DNA from: an uncultured Bacilli bacterium | GTDB taxonomy: Bacteria; Bacillota_I; Bacilli_A; ML615J-28; CAG-313 | Direction of reading: 5' to 3' | NCBI GenBank assembly: GCA_934098295.1 | Contig: CAKONV010000002.1 | Span: 62,001-126,000, forward strand | Length of the DNA: 64,000 nt | Shown here: positions 25,822 to 34,365 of the stretch, one piece after another | Position numbering within the stretch: position 1 is the stretch's first letter | Layout: the number at the start of each line of letters is the position of its first letter | Notes under the pieces: model-generated | What the model was told of the DNA's origin: nothing | Seen by the model: only the letters and a program-made list of their open reading frames with translations | The model's database searches: none | Translations under genes and position numbers: made by a program

Positions 25822-25865
25822 AAAAAAAGATGGTTAAAGTTATGTTTAATAATTAACCATCTTTT
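25822..25865 (-). terminator. Intrinsic terminator after the gpr gene cluster
   Basis: Perfect inverted repeat AAAAGATGGTTAA / TTAACCATCTTTT with a T tract on the minus strand, 4 bases past the stop of the 86-residue membrane protein gene. Confidence 0.85.
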
Positions 25866-25868
25866 AAA

Positions 25869-26129
25869 TTATTCTGCTATTCTTTTTAGTATTTTTTTTA
25901 AAGTATCACCTAAAATGTTATCTATTTTATGGGCGGTTTTATTAATTCCATACTCATTAGGTTCTAAATCAACATTTTCATAATTACCATTAGGATCTGT
26001 TATTTTTCTTTCAAATTCTTCTTTTTTATCTTCGAAAAAATTACTTGTTCCCTCATTAAATTTTCCACCTAAAGTAATTCCACCTAAAAACACAAAGAAT
26101 ATAATCACAACTATAATTAGTTTTTTCAA
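25869..26129 (-). CDS. Small single-pass membrane protein downstream of gpr
   Basis: The 86-residue protein has an N-terminal hydrophobic segment (about 3-22, LIIVVIIFFVFLGGITLGG) followed by a charged outer part with no recognised family. The start is TTG at 26129 with a GGAGAGG site. It is third in a tight gpr cluster, the position held by spoIIP or other sporulation genes in Bacillus, so a sporulation role is possible, but the sequence does not resemble SpoIIP (no amidase motif; far too short). Confidence 0.6.
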   Translation of the reverse strand: MKKLIIVVIIFFVFLGGITLGGKFNEGTSNFFEDKKEEFERKITDPNGNYENVDLEPNEYGINKTAHKIDNILGDTLKKILKRIAE

Positions 26130-26146
26130 TTATCATCCTCTCCTCT

Positions 26147-26365
26147 CTATTTAAATATTAACATAAAAATTATAACTCTAAAAGTCATAACAATAGTTGT
26201 AAAACTTGCGTATAAGTTTTTTTTCTCTACATATGATTTTATATCAAATTTATTAATAATAGCTATCAACGTCCGAAAATGCAAATAAAAATTACTAACA
26301 AAACAAATTAACGCAATTATACACATTATCATTTCAAAAAAAGCATAAAAATCATTTTTCACCAT
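26147..26365 (-). CDS. Small two-helix membrane protein downstream of gpr
   Basis: The product is about 72 residues with two hydrophobic segments (FFEMIMCIIALICFVSNFYL and TIVMTFRVIIFMLIF) separated by a basic loop. No family is recognised. I prefer the ATG at 26365, which has GAGTGAT before it; an upstream GTG at 26371 is also in frame. It sits 22 bases after gpr and 17 bases before the next small membrane gene. Confidence 0.5.
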   Translation of the reverse strand: MVKNDFYAFFEMIMCIIALICFVSNFYLHFRTLIAIINKFDIKSYVEKKNLYASFTTIVMTFRVIIFMLIFK

Positions 26366-26387
26366 AATCACTCATTAATAGATATGA

Positions 26388-27380
26388 TTAAATATTAGCA
26401 TTTATACTATCATGTAGTGCTTTATTAATTCCCCAAGCCACAATTTTTGATAAATCTTCTACTTCTAAATCAATGTCTTTGCTTGTTACCATCAAATTGT
26501 ATCCATTAGGAGTAAGTACCTCTGTAAAAAAGTTTCTTTGTTCCTCCTCTTCTAACTTACCAATTTTTCCAAAAAATGTTTCATTAATGTTCTTTTCTTC
26601 TAATTCTACATGTTCTTTTTTAACTTGATTATCTAAATATTTAAGTGAATATTTAAGTGTATCGCTAACTATACTTACCGCATCTACAACAGTTGGTATT
26701 CCTATAGCAAAAACCGGTATATTCATTGTTTTATAAGAAATTTCTTTTCTTTTGTTACCAACTCCTGAACCTGGTGCAATGCCTGAATCGGTAATTTGAA
26801 TTGTTCTATTAACCCTAGATATTGATGATGATGCCAATGCATCAACAACAATAATATAATCAACATCTATTTTATTTCTAACTGCTTCTATAACATCGTA
26901 AGTTTCAATTCCTGTAGTACCCATTACCCCTGGACTTAATGCTGAAACAATGGAATAGCCATCATGTAATTGTTTCATAATTTCTAAATGCCGTGTTACA
27001 ACAATATTGTCAACAACATATGGGCCGATAGCATCGGGGGTAACATTTTCATTTCCTAATCCTACGATTAAACATTTCTTTCCGATTAAATTATATTTTT
27101 CTAATAATTTGCGCATCACTTCTGATAATGTCTTTTCAATTTTTTCACCAGTTAATTGGTCATGATAATTGATTTTATCCAAATCTATCATATAGTAGAT
27201 GCCTGGACTTTTGTTAATTTTTGAACTGGCTTCTTCATCAATGGTGTTTTTGACAACTTTAATTCCGTTAATAATGTTAGTCTCTTCTAAAAGCCCCTTT
27301 ATTTGTTCGTGAGCATATTCACAAGCAACATCATATGCTAAATCCGTACGCACTTGCCATTTGTTTATTTCTTTATTCAT
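26388..27380 (-). CDS. gpr: Spore germination protease GPR
   Basis: The product is 330 residues from the ATG at 27380, which has a GAGGTGAT site; an earlier in-frame GTG is part of that site. It shows the GPR motifs VRTDLAYD near the N-terminus, CLIVGLGNENVTPDAIGP, LSPGVMGTTGIET, IIVVDALASSSISRVN and GIAPGSGVGNKRKEIS. GPR is made as a zymogen in the forespore and degrades small acid-soluble spore proteins at germination. It is divergent from holA, keeping the holA-rpsT-gpr neighbourhood of Bacillus. Confidence 0.95.
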   Translation of the reverse strand: MNKEINKWQVRTDLAYDVACEYAHEQIKGLLEETNIINGIKVVKNTIDEEASSKINKSPGIYYMIDLDKINYHDQLTGEKIEKTLSEVMRKLLEKYNLIGKKCLIVGLGNENVTPDAIGPYVVDNIVVTRHLEIMKQLHDGYSIVSALSPGVMGTTGIETYDVIEAVRNKIDVDYIIVVDALASSSISRVNRTIQITDSGIAPGSGVGNKRKEISYKTMNIPVFAIGIPTVVDAVSIVSDTLKYSLKYLDNQVKKEHVELEEKNINETFFGKIGKLEEEEQRNFFTEVLTPNGYNLMVTSKDIDLEVEDLSKIVAWGINKALHDSINANI

Positions 27381-27456
27381 AAATATCACCTCACATTATT
27401 TTGTTGTCTTTTTTCTTCTTTTATACACTTTTCTTCTCTTTTTTTTCAAAATATGG

Positions 27457-27462
27457 TATAAT
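27457..27462 (+). promoter_or_regulatory. Extended -10 of the holA promoter
   Basis: TATAAT at 27457-27462 preceded by TG one base upstream. The -35 region at 17 bases (TTCTCT) is weak. The start ATG is only 20 bases downstream, so the leader is nearly just the ribosome site GAGGTGAT. Confidence 0.65.
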
Positions 27463-27481
27463 ATATGTATGAGGTGATTTT

Positions 27482-28450
27482 ATGGTTGATGAAAATTTAT
27501 ATCTAATGACAGGAACTGCAGAAATTTTTATTAAGAATAGAATTACGCGCATCATTTCAAGTTATGATAAGAAAAAGTTAGCTATTATTAAATATGATAT
27601 GGAACAAACCTCTCTTAGCAAAGTCTTAGAAGATGCCTGTACAATTCCATTTTTAGAAGATATCAAAGTTATAATTTTAAGAAATCCTACCTTCTTATCA
27701 ACCAAAATAGATATTACACCTGAAGTAAAAGCCTTTAATAAATATTTAAAAAACCCTGTGGAAACAACTATCCTTATTATTGATGCTACAAACATAAATA
27801 TTAATTCTAGTAATGAGATATATAAAAATCTAAAGAATTATGCAATGATTATTGATTATTCAAATTCTGAAGAAGTTGAAATCAAAGGATGGATTACAAG
27901 AACGGCTGCTAATCATAATATTGAAATCAAAGATACCGCAATTAACTTATTTTTAGAATATATTAACTCTGATCAAATCAGAATGGTTAATGAATTGGAT
28001 AAACTAATAGATTATGTTGGTGATGGTGGAATCATTGATGAAGAAACCGTAAAATTACTTGTTAGTAAGGATTTAAGTAAAGAAGTTTTCAATCTTGTCA
28101 AAGCCATTATAGCTAAAGATGTTGTTAAGACTAATCAAATATATCAATCATTAACACTCCAAACCAAAGATATTTTAGGTGTTATCAGTATGATATCAAA
28201 TACATTTAAAGAATTGTTAACAACCGCAAAACTTTTGAAAGCTAACTATTCTCAACATGACATCTCCCGTTTTTATAATATTTCTTCAGGGAGAGCATAC
28301 TATTTAGTTAAAGATGCTAAAAGTTTTCAAATTGATGATTTAACTAAATATGTTATTAAAATGGCCGATTTAGATTATAAAATAAAATCTGGTAAAATTG
28401 ATAAAACGATAGGAATTGAACTAATTCTCCTTCAAATAAATAATTTATAA
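27482..28450 (+). CDS. holA: DNA polymerase III delta subunit
   Basis: The 322-residue protein matches HolA/YqeN: NLYLMTGTAEIFIKNRI at the N-terminus, an Ile/Asn-rich AAA+ domain without an active Walker A loop, LDKLIDYVGDGGIIDEETVKLLV, NLVKAIIAKD, and the C-terminal LLTTAKLLKANYSQHDISRFYNIS and LDYKIKSGKIDK. It opens the sliding clamp within the clamp loader. It lies between gpr and rpsT as in Bacillus, with its own promoter and terminator. Confidence 0.93.
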   Translation: MVDENLYLMTGTAEIFIKNRITRIISSYDKKKLAIIKYDMEQTSLSKVLEDACTIPFLEDIKVIILRNPTFLSTKIDITPEVKAFNKYLKNPVETTILIIDATNININSSNEIYKNLKNYAMIIDYSNSEEVEIKGWITRTAANHNIEIKDTAINLFLEYINSDQIRMVNELDKLIDYVGDGGIIDEETVKLLVSKDLSKEVFNLVKAIIAKDVVKTNQIYQSLTLQTKDILGVISMISNTFKELLTTAKLLKANYSQHDISRFYNISSGRAYYLVKDAKSFQIDDLTKYVIKMADLDYKIKSGKIDKTIGIELILLQINNL

Positions 28451-28454
28451 AATT

Positions 28455-28490
28455 AAAAGAAGCAACTTTTTAAAAAATTGCTTCTTTTTT
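28455..28490 (+). terminator. Intrinsic terminator after holA
   Basis: Stem AAAAGAAGCAA / TTGCTTCTTTT with a 12-base loop and a T run at 28485-28490. Confidence 0.85.
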
Positions 28491-28500
28491 AATTGTTAAG

Positions 28501-28528
28501 TAAAATAAAAAACTACCATTGGTAGTTT
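28501..28528 (-). terminator. Intrinsic terminator after rpsT
   Basis: Stem AAACTACC / GGTAGTTT with a 3-base loop and a T-rich tail on the minus strand. Confidence 0.75.
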
Positions 28529-28542
28529 AATTATTATATAAA

Positions 28543-28806
28543 TTATGCTAATTCGTTAATCATTCTAGCACAACGAGACTTTTCACGAGCAACATGTTTT
28601 TTATTACTTATGCCTTTTGTTACTGCTTTATCAAGTTTCTTACATAAAAATTGATATTTAACAACAGCTTCTTCTTTGTTTCCAGCTGCAACAGCTGCTT
28701 CGAAAGCTTTCATGGCAGTCTTTAGTGAAGAAGAAAAAGAACTATTTAAGGCATTCTTTTTTGCATTAGTGATATCACGTTTCATTTGTTGTTTAATATT
28801 TGCCAT
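28543..28806 (-). CDS. rpsT: 30S ribosomal protein S20
   Basis: The 87-residue basic, Ala/Lys-rich protein reads MANIKQQMKRDITNAKKN, AVTKGISNKKHVAREKSRCARMIN. Length and sequence are those of S20, which binds 16S rRNA at the body of the small subunit. It is monocistronic, between convergent holA and comEC, with its own terminator and an upstream AGGTGT ribosome site. Confidence 0.97.
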   Translation of the reverse strand: MANIKQQMKRDITNAKKNALNSSFSSSLKTAMKAFEAAVAAGNKEEAVVKYQFLCKKLDKAVTKGISNKKHVAREKSRCARMINELA

Positions 28807-28923
28807 AATATTTACACCTCCAAGGTAATGTTTATCTTATTATAGCACAAATTATTTTTTTTCTCAAGTAATTAAACTTAGTTTATTTTCATTAATCATT
28901 TTCATTATTAATTGTTCTTTTAT

Positions 28924-31152
28924 TTAAGATAAACATTTTTTATCCGTATTAGTTGTTCTAATTTTTACTTTATTATTTAAATGATTATTAGTAATTATAA
29001 CTGTTCCAACATATTTTGTATTATAAAAAGTACAAGGATATTTTTCAAATCTTTTAACAATATATGGTGAAGGAAAATCGTAATTATTATTATAACCATT
29101 CATAGCTATAGCTATATTGAAAGAAATATTATTTAAAAAAGTTATTGATGATGATGTTACTGATCCGTGATGAGCAACCTTTAAAACATCTACATTTAAT
29201 TTATGAATTTGTTCTACAATAGCTTTCTCAGCTATTTCTTCGATATCACCTGTAAACAGGTATTTCATTAGAAATATTTCTGCATAAATAACTAAACTAT
29301 TGTTATTAGTTTTTTCACTAGTTTTAGATGGCCAAAGAACTTTAAATTTTAAGTCGCTTATTTTAAATTCATCACCTTTTTTTAAATAATATATGGGGAC
29401 ATTTATTTTTTCTTTAAGAACATATTCGTAACTACTTTTATCATAATAACTTAAAAAAATTGTCTTAACTTTAAAATTTTCACAAATTGGTTTTAACATA
29501 CCAATGTGATCACTATCACCATGAGAAATAATAATGGCATCTAATCGCTTTATTCCTTTATTTTTCAAAAAAGTTAACAAAGAATCGCTATCTATATCTC
29601 CTGTATCGATCAATATATTTGTCAAGTTATTATGTTTACAAATAAGAGTTGCGTCCCCAGTAGGCAAATCAAAAAAATATACCTCATTTTTTAAATTTGT
29701 TAACATTTTATTATTGTTAACTATTAACAATAAGATACTCAGTATTAAAACAATAAATTTAGTTTTCCTTGAATATCTACCTATAATTAAAAGAAAGAAA
29801 AGATAATAAAGAGAAATTACTAAGTAGTTCATACTGGCAAAATTTATTGAAAAATACTTACATTTAGAACACAACTCTATAAGAAAGAGAAAAAATGATA
29901 TTAGCCACTTATAAAAGATTGCTGAAGGTCTTATAAGTAGTACTAGAAAGGAAAATGGTAATATAATATAAGTTACTAATGGAATATAAATAATATTATA
30001 AAAAATTAATAATAAATTTACGCTTGGATTAATTTTAATTATTATAGGCAAACTGATAACCAAGCTTGTTACACTAGTTAAAATCATATTGTAAAGTGAT
30101 GATTTTAGTCCTTTTTTCGGCCTTAAAAAGCGATTAATTCCTAAAAGGCCAAAAGTGATTAAATAAGTTAATTTAAAACTGTAGTCAAAAATAAAAAATG
30201 GGTTGATTAATAAAACTATTAATGCATTAAGAGATAATTTATCAAGTTTTTTTAAAGAAGAAAAGTACTTACCTAAAAACTTATTCATAATAAAACTAAT
30301 AATCACTCTTAAAATTGAAATCAAAAAAGCTGTTAACCAATAGTAAAAGAGGAGAACTATGATAATTATAACTTTTTGTTTTCTTTCATCTACATTAAAT
30401 TTGCTTAATATAAAACAAATTATACCTATGAGCATATTTATGTGCATTCCTGATATCACAAAAAGATGCCCAATACCTATTATATTAATATTATCTTTTA
30501 ATTCTTCATTTAAATTATGTTTTTCTCCAATTGTTAGGGAAGCTAATATTTCCGAATATTTTTTATCATAATTTTTTTTGATTTGTTGATATACTATTTC
30601 ATGAAGATAATTAAAAGAAAATTGATGTTTTAAAAAATCAACTTCTTCTATTTTTATTTTACCATATACTCCTTTGTATTTTAAATATTCATAATAATTG
30701 AAACCATTTGGTATATGTTCTTTTGCTACTTGTTCTATTGTTCCTTTAATATATATCTTATCACCGGGTAAAAATCTTTTTTCTGTAGCAATAAAATAGA
30801 GTTTACCTTTCTTAGAAGATATAAATACTTTTTGATAATCATCATAGCTGTTTACTGAATATACTTTTGTTATTCCCTCATAATAAGTAATTCCATCAAA
30901 TTGTTTATATTTAATATTTTTAATACAAATTCCTAAAACTATAACAATTAATAATGGAACTAAAGTAAAAAGAACTTGTTTATTTTTAATCACTAATATT
31001 ATTCCGAAAAAGATAAAGGGAAGAAGAAATATATACTCATTTTTGGATACAATATAAATTAAAAACATACACTCCAATAAAATTAAATGTAAATAGCCAA
31101 TTACATTATTAAATGCATATATTATTTTTAATTTTTGAAAAAATCTTTTCAC
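28924..31152 (-). CDS. comEC: DNA uptake channel ComEC
   Basis: The 742-residue membrane protein has an N-terminal OB-like domain (about 60-170), a competence membrane domain with HLFVISGMHINMLIG and about ten helices, and a C-terminal metallo-beta-lactamase domain (LIDTGD, IISHGDSDHIGML, VLKVAHHGS, AIAMNGYNNNYDFPS). ComEC forms the channel for single-stranded DNA entry during transformation. The start is GTG at 31152 inside the 3' end of comEA, with an AAAGGAAT site, so the two are translationally coupled. The gene is full length with zinc-binding residues kept. Confidence 0.95.
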   Translation of the reverse strand: MKRFFQKLKIIYAFNNVIGYLHLILLECMFLIYIVSKNEYIFLLPFIFFGIILVIKNKQVLFTLVPLLIVIVLGICIKNIKYKQFDGITYYEGITKVYSVNSYDDYQKVFISSKKGKLYFIATEKRFLPGDKIYIKGTIEQVAKEHIPNGFNYYEYLKYKGVYGKIKIEEVDFLKHQFSFNYLHEIVYQQIKKNYDKKYSEILASLTIGEKHNLNEELKDNINIIGIGHLFVISGMHINMLIGIICFILSKFNVDERKQKVIIIIVLLFYYWLTAFLISILRVIISFIMNKFLGKYFSSLKKLDKLSLNALIVLLINPFFIFDYSFKLTYLITFGLLGINRFLRPKKGLKSSLYNMILTSVTSLVISLPIIIKINPSVNLLLIFYNIIYIPLVTYIILPFSFLVLLIRPSAIFYKWLISFFLFLIELCSKCKYFSINFASMNYLVISLYYLFFLLIIGRYSRKTKFIVLILSILLLIVNNNKMLTNLKNEVYFFDLPTGDATLICKHNNLTNILIDTGDIDSDSLLTFLKNKGIKRLDAIIISHGDSDHIGMLKPICENFKVKTIFLSYYDKSSYEYVLKEKINVPIYYLKKGDEFKISDLKFKVLWPSKTSEKTNNNSLVIYAEIFLMKYLFTGDIEEIAEKAIVEQIHKLNVDVLKVAHHGSVTSSSITFLNNISFNIAIAMNGYNNNYDFPSPYIVKRFEKYPCTFYNTKYVGTVIITNNHLNNKVKIRTTNTDKKCLS

Positions 31153-31633
31153 TAATTCCTTTTACATTAAGCAATTCATCTAGCGATTTAAAAGAACCAT
31201 TATTTGTCCTATATTCTATTATATTTGTAGCTTTGGCTTGTCCAATTCCTTCTAAAGAGCATAATAAGTCAATAGATGCTGTATTTATATTAATTAATGA
31301 TGTTGTCTTATTTTCTTCATTTATGTCATCTTTTTTTATAGAGGGAATTACAATCATTTGATTACCACTTATAATGCTAGCTAAATTTAAATAATTAGAA
31401 TTAGCATACTCAGTAAATCCTCCTGCTAGACAAATTAAATCATATAATGTTGAGCCCAATTTTATTTTGTATATTCCAGGCCGCCTTACTTCACCTTTAA
31501 TATCTATTAAACAATCATCACTTTCGCTAGTTGAAAAGGAAGGAGATGATGATATGGGATAATAAGAAGAATCTTTACAAGATGTTAAAAATAATGTGCA
31601 TGTTATCAACAATATTAATCCTATTTTTTTCAT
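31109..31633 (-). CDS. comEA: Competence DNA receptor ComEA, predicted lipoprotein
   Basis: The 174-residue protein has a signal peptide ending in LTSC (lipidated Cys19), a Ser-rich linker, an SLBB domain (IDIKGEVRRPGIYKI ... LICLAGGF) and a C-terminal helix-hairpin-helix DNA-binding domain (ININTASIDLLCSLEGIGQAKATNI). ComEA binds incoming double-stranded DNA. It overlaps comEC by 44 bases; comEB is absent. In Bacillus ComEA is held by a membrane helix, so lipid anchoring here is a variation worth noting. Confidence 0.93.
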   Translation of the reverse strand: MKKIGLILLITCTLFLTSCKDSSYYPISSSPSFSTSESDDCLIDIKGEVRRPGIYKIKLGSTLYDLICLAGGFTEYANSNYLNLASIISGNQMIVIPSIKKDDINEENKTTSLININTASIDLLCSLEGIGQAKATNIIEYRTNNGSFKSLDELLNVKGISEKIFSKIKNNICI

Positions 31634-31700
31634 TAGCTTAATTTTCCTTTCACAAAATAATACAAAAAAATATTAGTAATTGCTTTTGCACATTATATAA

Positions 31701-31735
31701 AAAAAGGGTGCTTTAAGTCAGTAATTTTAGCACCC
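31701..31735 (-). terminator. Intrinsic terminator after the YtxH-like gene
   Basis: Stem GGGTGCT / AGCACCC with a 16-base loop and a seven-T run on the minus strand, 17 bases past the stop at 31753. Confidence 0.75.
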
Positions 31736-31752
31736 ATTACACAAATTAATTT

Positions 31753-31959
31753 TTAATTATTGTTATCGTTACTATTTGTTGAACAATTACAATTATTTTG
31801 AGTAGAACATTTCATTTCCTGTATCATTTGATCAGCCTTATTCATAACATTTTTCACCATTGTATCAATTTTTTGTTTATTTTCATAAACTAGCCAAATG
31901 CCAAGAACACTCATTCCGCCTGCTAAATAAGCTCCTAAGAATGATTTCATTATTTTCAC
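31753..31959 (-). CDS. Small YtxH-like membrane protein
   Basis: The 68-residue protein has one N-terminal membrane segment (FLGAYLAGGMSVLGIWLVY), an amphipathic helix (KQKIDTMVKNVMNKADQMIQEM) and a Cys/Asn-rich tail with three cysteines. The layout resembles YtxH-type general stress proteins but the match is weak. It stands alone with its own terminator and a GGTGA ribosome site. Confidence 0.6.
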   Translation of the reverse strand: MKIMKSFLGAYLAGGMSVLGIWLVYENKQKIDTMVKNVMNKADQMIQEMKCSTQNNCNCSTNSNDNNN

Positions 31960-32031
31960 CTCACATTAAAATTAAACTTGCATTAATATTATTAATTTTT
32001 TTATAGTTTTTATGAATAACATTTTTTAGAA

Positions 32032-32083
32032 AAAAAACTCCTTTTTTAAGCTTTTAATAAGGCTTAAATATAAGGAGTTTTTT
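32032..32083 (-). terminator. Intrinsic terminator of the glycosidase pair
   Basis: Stem AAAAAACTCCTT / AAGGAGTTTTTT with an inner stem TTAAGC / GCTTAA, ending 5 bases past the stop at 32088. Confidence 0.85.
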
Positions 32084-32087
32084 AAAA

Positions 32088-34349
32088 TTATTTTTTCTTT
32101 CTTAAAACGATTCCCATTAAACTTGTTGCAGCAAGGAAAGATATTATTAATTCAGCACTCTTTTTGCCGCATTTTTTCTTTTTTTCTTGTGGCTTTTCAT
32201 CTTTTACTTCATCATATTTTAAGACTTCTGATGTTATTTTAAAGCTTTCACCCTCTTTTGTGTGTCCTTCTAAGACAAGTGTTAATTCATATACATTTTT
32301 AGTAAAATCTAAATCACTAAATCTTTCACTACCTAACATGCTTGATAGTTCTTTTTCTTTTCCATTTATTAATATATAGGCTTTTTCAACAAGATTGTCA
32401 TTATCTACATATTCATAACTTACACTTAATGAATTTTCTTTTTTCTTTGATTCCTTAAATTCTTTGATTTCTGGTAAATCATAAGATAAGGTTTTTACGG
32501 TTACAGCTTCGGTTGTCATTGTATAACGTTTAGAAGTTTCTGGATCAACTATTACATATTCAAAATAAACTGGATATTCAGTTGCGGCAATTAGTCCTTC
32601 AATAGTGTATGTTTCATTGTTTCCCATTTGATAAGTTGTCGCACCTAAATGAATTACAACATCTTGAATCCATGATGATGTTTCTAACGATGTATCTTTT
32701 TTAAATGATAGTGTTGTTTTAGTTGCTTTATCGAAGCTTAATCCTGGTTCTGGATAATCAAAATCTTTTGTTTTAAAGCTGTATGTTAAACATCCATCGA
32801 CTAGTTTACTACTATCATTATAGGCAGGAATTTTATATGAAATTTTCACATCGTATTCAGTGTTCTCTTCTAAGCCTTCAAAAACTAATCCTTCTTTATA
32901 ATCTTTTGTTTCGTTATTAATTGTAACTTTAATTGATGAAATTAAGTTAAAGTTTTCTTCAAAAGTCTTTTCTAAATTTACTTTTACTGACATACGTTCA
33001 GCTTCAAAATTAGCTTTAAATCCTGGTTTTCTCATTACTAATAATAATGCGTTACCATCGCTTCTTTCATTTCCATCTTCTTGACGGTTAACAGTTTTGA
33101 ATTCACCATTTTCGCCACGTACAAACAAGCAAGCAGAACCACCACCATCAGATAAGAAACCATTGACACATCCAGCTGCTTTTAAGAATTCTCCACATTC
33201 TTCATAAGAAGCTCCAAATCCATTGATTCCTACTTTATCTACAGACATTAATATTGGGGTTCCATCAGCCTTAAAGCCCCAGATAGTTCTATTTTTGTTA
33301 CAATTTACATAATCACGGTTTACATCAGTAATTTGTGAATAATCAACTACTTTACCATTTTCTAATATTACGTTATAAAAGCCCATAATATTAGATACAT
33401 TTTCCCATTCGCCAGTTGCTTTAACTTGACAACGAACGGTGTCGCCTAATTTTAAAGAATCTAGACTACCATCTTTACAAACTAAATAACTTGCACTTTC
33501 GCTATCATTTATTTTATAAGTTTTGGTGTTTGTAGTTATTTCTGTAACAACGCCTTTAACAAATATTTTTTGAGTTGTACGATCTTTTCTTTGAGTAGTA
33601 TAAGTTATTTTATAAACTTTAAAGTCAGTTAAATCATATGGTAAATCTTTATCTTGGATTTGTATTTGTTTAAAAGGAAATTCACAAACATTATATCTTG
33701 TAAGTAATGTTACACCTTTTTCACTAGGTGTTGTATCAATATTTAATATTTCGGCTATATCTTGAACGGAGCCATCTTCACCTAAATATTGTACATATTC
33801 ATTAGCTGTTGTTGTTACATTACCATATATATAACTACCATCATCAAAAAAACCAAGTCCACCATGACCAGCACCTTTATAGTCATAAGGTTTATAAAAA
33901 TCGCCTTCTTGCATTACGGTTCCTAATGGCTCACTGTTATCGCTAATGTAGAAGAAATCACCATTTGTTCCACCAAGAACCATCCAACCGGGATTTTCTC
34001 TTTCAAAAATTCTTGCAAGTTCTGTAGGTTTTTTTCCTTGCCAGTTAGTAGCTGAACCTGCTGAATAACTTACTAGACGTAAATCAGTAGTTAAAATGCC
34101 TTGATTTGGTTCTAACCAATAAGTGTTGTGATCACCCAATTTAGCAGGATTTATTACTCTACCATTATATGAAGTAATAGTTGATGAATATAAAGTAGCC
34201 ATACCACTTACGTTTTGGCTCGTAATTTCAGTGTGTTTAGTTACTGCATCTGTATTAAAATTCAATTCACCATTTGCTTTAACATTTATGGTAGTTGTTA
34301 CACCTACTAAAAGCATCATCATCAAAAACAATTTGATAATTTTTTTCAT
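32088..34349 (-). CDS. Surface phosphodiester glycosidase (NAGPA-like), second of a tandem pair
   Basis: The product is 753 residues from the ATG at 34349, which has AAAAAGGAG 10 bases upstream; in-frame codons further upstream run into the previous gene. A signal peptide (MMMLLVGVTTTINVKA) precedes a NAGPA-type domain (about 70-430): GGTNGDFFYISDNSEP, RTIWGFKADGTPILM, GFLSDGGGSACLFVRG, NERSDGNALLLV. This family removes sugar from phosphodiester-linked glycans. Then come about three fibronectin-III-like repeats (FEGLEENTEYDVKISYKI) and a C-terminal hydrophobic anchor followed by RKKK. It is a close architectural paralogue of the upstream gene, 16 bases away. The substrate is unknown. Confidence 0.85.
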   Translation of the reverse strand: MKKIIKLFLMMMLLVGVTTTINVKANGELNFNTDAVTKHTEITSQNVSGMATLYSSTITSYNGRVINPAKLGDHNTYWLEPNQGILTTDLRLVSYSAGSATNWQGKKPTELARIFERENPGWMVLGGTNGDFFYISDNSEPLGTVMQEGDFYKPYDYKGAGHGGLGFFDDGSYIYGNVTTTANEYVQYLGEDGSVQDIAEILNIDTTPSEKGVTLLTRYNVCEFPFKQIQIQDKDLPYDLTDFKVYKITYTTQRKDRTTQKIFVKGVVTEITTNTKTYKINDSESASYLVCKDGSLDSLKLGDTVRCQVKATGEWENVSNIMGFYNVILENGKVVDYSQITDVNRDYVNCNKNRTIWGFKADGTPILMSVDKVGINGFGASYEECGEFLKAAGCVNGFLSDGGGSACLFVRGENGEFKTVNRQEDGNERSDGNALLLVMRKPGFKANFEAERMSVKVNLEKTFEENFNLISSIKVTINNETKDYKEGLVFEGLEENTEYDVKISYKIPAYNDSSKLVDGCLTYSFKTKDFDYPEPGLSFDKATKTTLSFKKDTSLETSSWIQDVVIHLGATTYQMGNNETYTIEGLIAATEYPVYFEYVIVDPETSKRYTMTTEAVTVKTLSYDLPEIKEFKESKKKENSLSVSYEYVDNDNLVEKAYILINGKEKELSSMLGSERFSDLDFTKNVYELTLVLEGHTKEGESFKITSEVLKYDEVKDEKPQEKKKKCGKKSAELIISFLAATSLMGIVLRKKK

Positions 34350-34365
34350 TTTCTTTTTCTCCTTT

